Of a stretch of DNA of 46,004 nucleotides, positions 42,184 through 46,004 are shown one piece after another; the first letter of the stretch is position 1, and the number at the start of each line of letters is the position of its first letter. The DNA is from Mesorhizobium sp. WSM3860 (lineage in GTDB: Bacteria > Pseudomonadota > Alphaproteobacteria > Rhizobiales > Rhizobiaceae). The notes below the pieces were generated by a model. It saw only the letters and a program-made list of their open reading frames with translations, searched no databases and was not told where the DNA came from. The DNA is taken from the NCBI RefSeq assembly GCF_002294995.1, contig NZ_NSGF01000031.1, forward strand, positions 1 to 46,004. Direction: 5' to 3'. A program made the position numbers and the translations under genes.

Positions 42184-42520
42184 CGCTGGAAGTCGCAGCA
42201 ATGAGCTTCTCCGCCGCACGATCCCAGCGTGACTTTCACACGGCGGGCCGACTTGCTTCGGTATCGGCAAGAGAGGCAGCGGTGTCTTGGAAGCGTCGAG
42301 CTACCGGCGTTCCTCAAATACCTAAACGCTATTTTCAAGTCTTGTTAGCGACCGACCGGGTAAAAAAGCTGCCACTCGACGGTACATGAAGCTGAGATTC
42401 GTGCGCTCCGACGTGTGCGGCCTAGAAGGCCGGGATCGGTCTCAGAGCTAAACTCGCGTTGTCTTAAAACGTGTCGATCTCGCACCGCCATACAATAGAG
42501 CAACCCGATAGGAGATGCTC
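42184..42520. other. Gap between the oxygenase and ATP-grasp genes
   Basis: No gene, hairpin terminator or NifA/sigma-54 element was recognised. The third gene may therefore have its own promoter or be reached by read-through. Confidence 0.4.
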
Positions 42521-43921
42521 GTGACAACTCAGATAGGATCGGGCCCCGCGGAAATTGCAATAGTGCCTGCAATCAGCGAGGCGGATGCACAAATTGAGCG
42601 CCGACTCTGCGCTTTCGCAAGTTCCGAGTCCACCGCCATCTGGGAGGCTCAAGACGAACTTTCCACCGCAATTGCAGACGCCGGCATGCACTTTGAGGGG
42701 CGTGCCTATCCCGTATGTCTCCGGCCCCTTACGATAGATTGCGATCTGGCGAATCACCTAAGCACAACCGCTGAGGGTGTGGTCAAGCTCCTTGATGTCG
42801 CTGCTGAGCTGTATTGTTGCAACGAAGAGGTACGCGACCTGTTTCCGGCCTATAAACATTTGGGGCATTGGATCACTAGTCTCCCAAAAAATCGGCCGAT
42901 TGTAAGAATATGCCGACTGGACGGCTTATTCGGTAGCGATGGCTATTATAAGATACTTGAGACAAATACCGAAGGGCCGGGCGGCGTTATTCAAAATGGG
43001 CTCGCTGCAAATGTCTGGAGCCGTATTCCCAATCCATTGGCACAGGGCCTGGCGCTTGACGTGAGTAAGCAGCCTTTCGTGAGAGATCCGAACTGCTTTG
43101 TTAGGGAGCTGGTGTCTGCCTATCGCGCTGCAACTGGCTCCGAGCTGAGAACCGCTGCTGTAGTCAACTTTCGCGGCCGTTATACAAACGAAGTAGATTG
43201 GATTGTGACAGGCCTAATGGACGCGGGCGTCGAAGCGGCGTTGCTGGATGTTACCGCTATGAAGCGAACGCCTCGTGGGTTAGTCGGCCCGGAGGGAAAG
43301 CTCATTGAGCTTGTTTACAATAAACTGGATGTAAGAGAAGTTTTTAAATATAGAGAATGCAAAGAATATCTAGATGCGTGTGCCTTGCGGGATGTCGTTT
43401 CGATAAATCCGTGGATATCCCAGTGGATATTGTCTGACAAAGCGATTCTTGCCGTATTCAGCGACGATAGATTTAAGTCGAACTTCAACGCCGAGCAGGT
43501 CGAACTTATTGCGCGCCATATTCCATGGACCCGTCTTGTTAGGCCGGGAGTAACAACCCACCCCGAGCGAGGTCGGATCGAGCTCATCAGTTACATCCGG
43601 GAGAACAAGGCCGGTCTTGTTCTGAAACCCTCTAATGCGACGCGTGGCGAGCATGTCTTGGTTGGGCATCTCACACCTTCAGAAGTGTGGGAGGAACACA
43701 TTGACCGGGCAGCCGGCAACCCATACGTCGTACAAGAGTACGTCAGGCCCGGCGAGCTGACGGCTCTGCACCCGCCAAGCCGCTCAATCAAGAAGATGGC
43801 GTATGGAATTGACTGTTATGTATTCGGTGGCCGTTTAGCAGGTTTTCAGTCGCGCGCAAGTTTCGATGCTGTGATGAACGTCGGGCGGAGCGGGATTCTC
43901 ATGCCCGTCGCTGTCGCGTGA
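42521..43921 (+). CDS. Circularly permuted ATP-grasp-like ligase
   Basis: This 466-residue protein resembles the glutathionylspermidine-synthase-like / circularly permuted ATP-grasp group. Visible are ILETNTEGPGG (a metal/ATP segment), VYNKLDVREVF, GLVLKPSNATRGEHVLVG (the ATP-grasp lysine loop) and PYVVQEYVRPGEL. Such enzymes join a carboxylate to an amine using ATP. GTG 42521 is preferred over ATG 42515 because GATAGGAG abuts the ATG. Codons such as ATA, TTA and AAT are more frequent than in the nif genes, suggesting separate acquisition. With the aminotransferase and oxygenase it suggests synthesis of a small amide or peptide. Confidence 0.78.
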   Translation: MTTQIGSGPAEIAIVPAISEADAQIERRLCAFASSESTAIWEAQDELSTAIADAGMHFEGRAYPVCLRPLTIDCDLANHLSTTAEGVVKLLDVAAELYCCNEEVRDLFPAYKHLGHWITSLPKNRPIVRICRLDGLFGSDGYYKILETNTEGPGGVIQNGLAANVWSRIPNPLAQGLALDVSKQPFVRDPNCFVRELVSAYRAATGSELRTAAVVNFRGRYTNEVDWIVTGLMDAGVEAALLDVTAMKRTPRGLVGPEGKLIELVYNKLDVREVFKYRECKEYLDACALRDVVSINPWISQWILSDKAILAVFSDDRFKSNFNAEQVELIARHIPWTRLVRPGVTTHPERGRIELISYIRENKAGLVLKPSNATRGEHVLVGHLTPSEVWEEHIDRAAGNPYVVQEYVRPGELTALHPPSRSIKKMAYGIDCYVFGGRLAGFQSRASFDAVMNVGRSGILMPVAVA

Positions 43922-44159
43922 ACAGATAGGCGCCAATCCGTTTTTATGTGCCGGACTTCGATGGGTGGCGGAGCCAGAGCCTGTTGTTCGACCGTGTTGG
44001 TGAGCTTTGCCGCCAGATAAAATCCCGTCACTTTCTGCCGTGATGGAGAGGGTGGTGTATTGGAATTGATTTCAGATACCCTAGAATCCTCATGCGTCTT
44101 CCTTGAATGTCGCTATTTCTCGCAAGTTGGGTTACAAGCACACTAGGCTAAGGGGCAGA
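43922..44159. other. Gene-free gap before mobile-element debris
   Basis: I see nothing beyond short, unsupported frames. Confidence 0.4.
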
Positions 44160-44565
44160 TTCGCCGTCTCGAGATCGTTGACACTGGCCGCCGTCCGCTG
44201 GTTCGGAGGAGGAGAAGCTGCGGATCCTCGAGGAGAGCTATTCGGCTCCCCGGCAGGCATCCGCGACAGCGCGGCGTCACGGGATTTCAAACCCGCGTCT
44301 GTTTGCCTGGCGCAAGGCGCATCGTGAGGGTCGGCTTGACGAATGGGGCGTCTGCGGTTCGTGCCGGCGATGATTGTACCAGAGCAGTCGAACAAGGGTT
44401 CAGAACCGGCTGGCGGGCGCATGGAAGTGGTGAGCGTGAATGGCCGCAGGGCCATCGTCGAGCCGACTTGGACGTGGAGGCGCTGCTTCGGATTATGCGC
44501 GGCCTGGAAGCGCTGCGATGGCGGGGTGCGGGTGTGGCTGGCAACCGGACACCCCGACATGCTGC
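44160..44565 (+). pseudogene. IS66-family accessory-gene remnants (tnpA and tnpB)
   Basis: EKLRILEESYSAPRQASATARRHGISNPRLFAWRKAHREGRL, seen in pieces across frames, is the IS66 TnpA helix-turn-helix. Further on come VPAMIVPE, MEVVSVNGRRAIVE and DVEALLRIMRGLEALR. GVRVWLATGHPDM is the start of TnpB. Frameshifts separate these pieces and the rest of the element is missing. Confidence 0.72.
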
Positions 44566-45655
44566 CCGATGGGCAAGCTGGTTCCATCGGCTGGATTGCT
44601 TGGCTGGGACGTAGTCTAGGAGTTCACAGAGGCAGATATAGCCGTTGTAGGCATGTCTTTTCACGATGCCGTATCTCGCACATCTGGCCAGGGCATATTC
44701 GGTAATTCTGAGTTTGGCGCAGGCTCTGCTTTTTCAGCATTCCCGCTCGCGCCGCCGGTCGTAGCGCGAGCGCAGACCATATTGCTTGACGAATAGATGG
44801 CGCGCAAGTCGGTGAACTGGGCGGCAGCCTTGCCGCCCCGCGCTGAGCCGCCGGGACGGATTTCGCTTGCATTCCAATGTCAGCGATTTCAGCGCAGTCG
44901 TCGCGAAGGTTGTCGACCAATTCGACCACCTCGGGCCGGGTCGTTACCTGCTGTGCGGAGGTTTTCTGGGTGGTCAATGTTTCGGTCCATCCGCCTCTGA
45001 AGCGGATGTGGATCCGGGTCTCTCCGTCGACCTGGCACTTGAGCCATGTGACGCTTCGAGGAGATAGGCAAGGAGCCGCTTGCGTTCTCGGTTGGGCAAG
45101 GTGGGGTCGCACCAGACCGTTTTGAAGTCGGCCGTCATGGTGATCGATCGATCACGGATTGCATCGTCGAGAGTTGCTCGGTCTTCGCGCAGAGCGCACT
45201 CTCTTTCTTCTCGTAGATCAGCCTCGGATCGACCAGCATAACCCGCCGCAGTGCAAGGGCATCGACTTGGGGGCGTTCGGCGGCATGGAGCCGGAGTTTA
45301 TCCGCTGCGTCATGGGGGCTTCGATCTCTTTCCAATCTCTAGGGCTAACGCCACGGCGGCGTGCGTCATTTCCGCGGCGATCAGTGCACCGATCCGCGTC
45401 GATGGGCCAGCCTGCGATCGACTGGCAGTGAAGGCTTACCCCAGAGGGATAGGCGCTCTGCAGACGTACCAAGTGTCCACCTGACCGCGCCGGGGGACGT
45501 AACGTGCCCTCATGTGACAGCCACACCGCCCGCATATGACGCGCCCCTGCAAACAAATCCGCGCCTTCGCGCGGTGGCGAGACGCGCCCAGTCTGGTAGC
45601 CCTGAAGTTGAGGTTCTACTGGAACTGAGAGCTGGCTCCGCAAATTCGGACAGTG
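44560..45655 (-). pseudogene. Large serine recombinase remnant
   Basis: Read on the minus strand in several frames, the order is that of a recombinase-family protein from its zinc-ribbon region to its C-terminus: CQSIAGWPIDA, then DKLRLHAAERPQVDA-ALRRVMLVDPR, LKCQVDGETRIHIRFRGGWTETL, TTRPEVVELVDNL, and finally KRHAYNGYICLCELLDYVP with QSSRWNQLAHRAA. The catalytic N-terminal domain is absent and frameshifts are frequent. Such recombinases occur in rhizobial mobile elements. Confidence 0.68.
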
Positions 45656-45699
45656 GCATAAGTGGATTTCGTGCCTGACGGCGGCGAGGTTTCTGGCTG

Positions 45700-46002
45700 C
45701 GAATCAGGAGAAGAGAAGCCGCCGGACACATTCACCGGCTTTCAAGGCAAGGTTTGGCCGCCGCGAAGGGGGAGAAGACGCTGGCCGAGCTGGCGCAACA
45801 GTTCGACGTTCACGCGAACCAGGTCACGACCTGGAAGAACCATCTGCTGGAAAGCGCGGCCGGGTGTTCGGGCCGGACAAGGCGGGGCGAACGAAGCACC
45901 GGTCGATTTGAAGGCGCTGCATGCCAAGATCGTCGAACTGACGCTGGCCAACGATCTTTTAGAGGGCGCGCTCAGCAAAGCCGGCCTGTTGAGCGCAAAA
46001 CG
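45700..46002 (+). pseudogene. IS3-family transposase OrfA remnant
   Basis: The order THSPAFKAR, then LAAAKGEKTLAELAQQFDVH, NQVTTWKNHLLESAAG, VFGPDKAGRTKH and LKALHAKIVELTLANDFLEGALSKAGLLSAKR is that of IS3-group OrfA with its leucine-zipper end. At least two frameshifts are needed to read it. The element runs out of the window. Confidence 0.75.
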
Positions 46003-46004
46003 AT

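Noticed and set aside
1..46004. tRNA, rRNA genes and CRISPR arrays
   Set aside because: No cloverleaf, ribosomal RNA or regularly spaced repeat pattern was noticed by eye. A covariance-model scan would be needed to exclude them fully.

Overview
The window is a stretch of rhizobial symbiosis DNA, most probably a Mesorhizobium symbiosis island (genus inferred from gene content, not proven). The pointers are a nifHDKENX cluster, a second-copy rpoN next to a prxS-type peroxiredoxin, a CYP127-like P450 operon, fdxB/nifQ, a SyrA/ExoX-like protein, acdS, and many decayed insertion sequences. Sequence is GC-rich, with a less GC-biased block at about 40-44 kb.

Layout. 1-0.8 kb: 3' end of an fdxB copy and nifQ. 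0.8-2.8 kb (minus): prxS-rpoN2. 3.6-6.8 kb: P450, ferredoxin, SnoaL-like protein and a broken SDR, abutting an orphan AbiEi-like antitoxin and an IS110 remnant. 8.0-16.3 kb: nifH, D, K, E, N, X and the DUF269 gene, followed by an atypical response regulator and a universal stress protein. 18.1-19.5 kb: a duplicated scrap of an N-hydroxylase gene and pyrE. 20.5-25.5 kb: an FAD N-hydroxylase, a PhyH-type dioxygenase and a cupin/methionyl-tRNA-synthetase-like fusion. 26.0-28.6 kb: a TlpA-like thioredoxin protein, a decayed nifX-DUF269 copy running into an intact fdxB, and a SyrA/ExoX-like gene. 29.6-33.1 kb: a likely small RNA and a duplicated secreted-protein/subtilase locus. 33.5 kb: acdS. 36.3-39.1 kb (minus): iscA, a cysteine-free NifU-like gene, a small ORF, queE (frameshifted), queD and queC. 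40.1-43.9 kb: an aminotransferase, 2OG oxygenase and ATP-grasp cassette. 44-46 kb: transposon and recombinase debris.

Common theme. Eight transcription units carry a NifA upstream activator sequence (TGT-N10-ACA) with a -24/-12 sigma-54 promoter at plausible spacing: prxS-rpoN2, P450, nifH, the N-hydroxylase operon, the TlpA-like gene, the putative small RNA, the outer-membrane-like/subtilase unit and iscA-que. Much of the accessory content therefore appears wired to the nitrogen-fixing bacteroid state.

The most exciting candidate is the 20.5-25.5 kb operon. An amino-acid N-hydroxylase plus a cupin-MetRS fusion is the signature of the Spb38/Spb40-type hydrazine (N-N bond) forming machinery known from actinomycete natural-product pathways. 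Here it sits in a symbiosis island behind a NifA/RpoN promoter.
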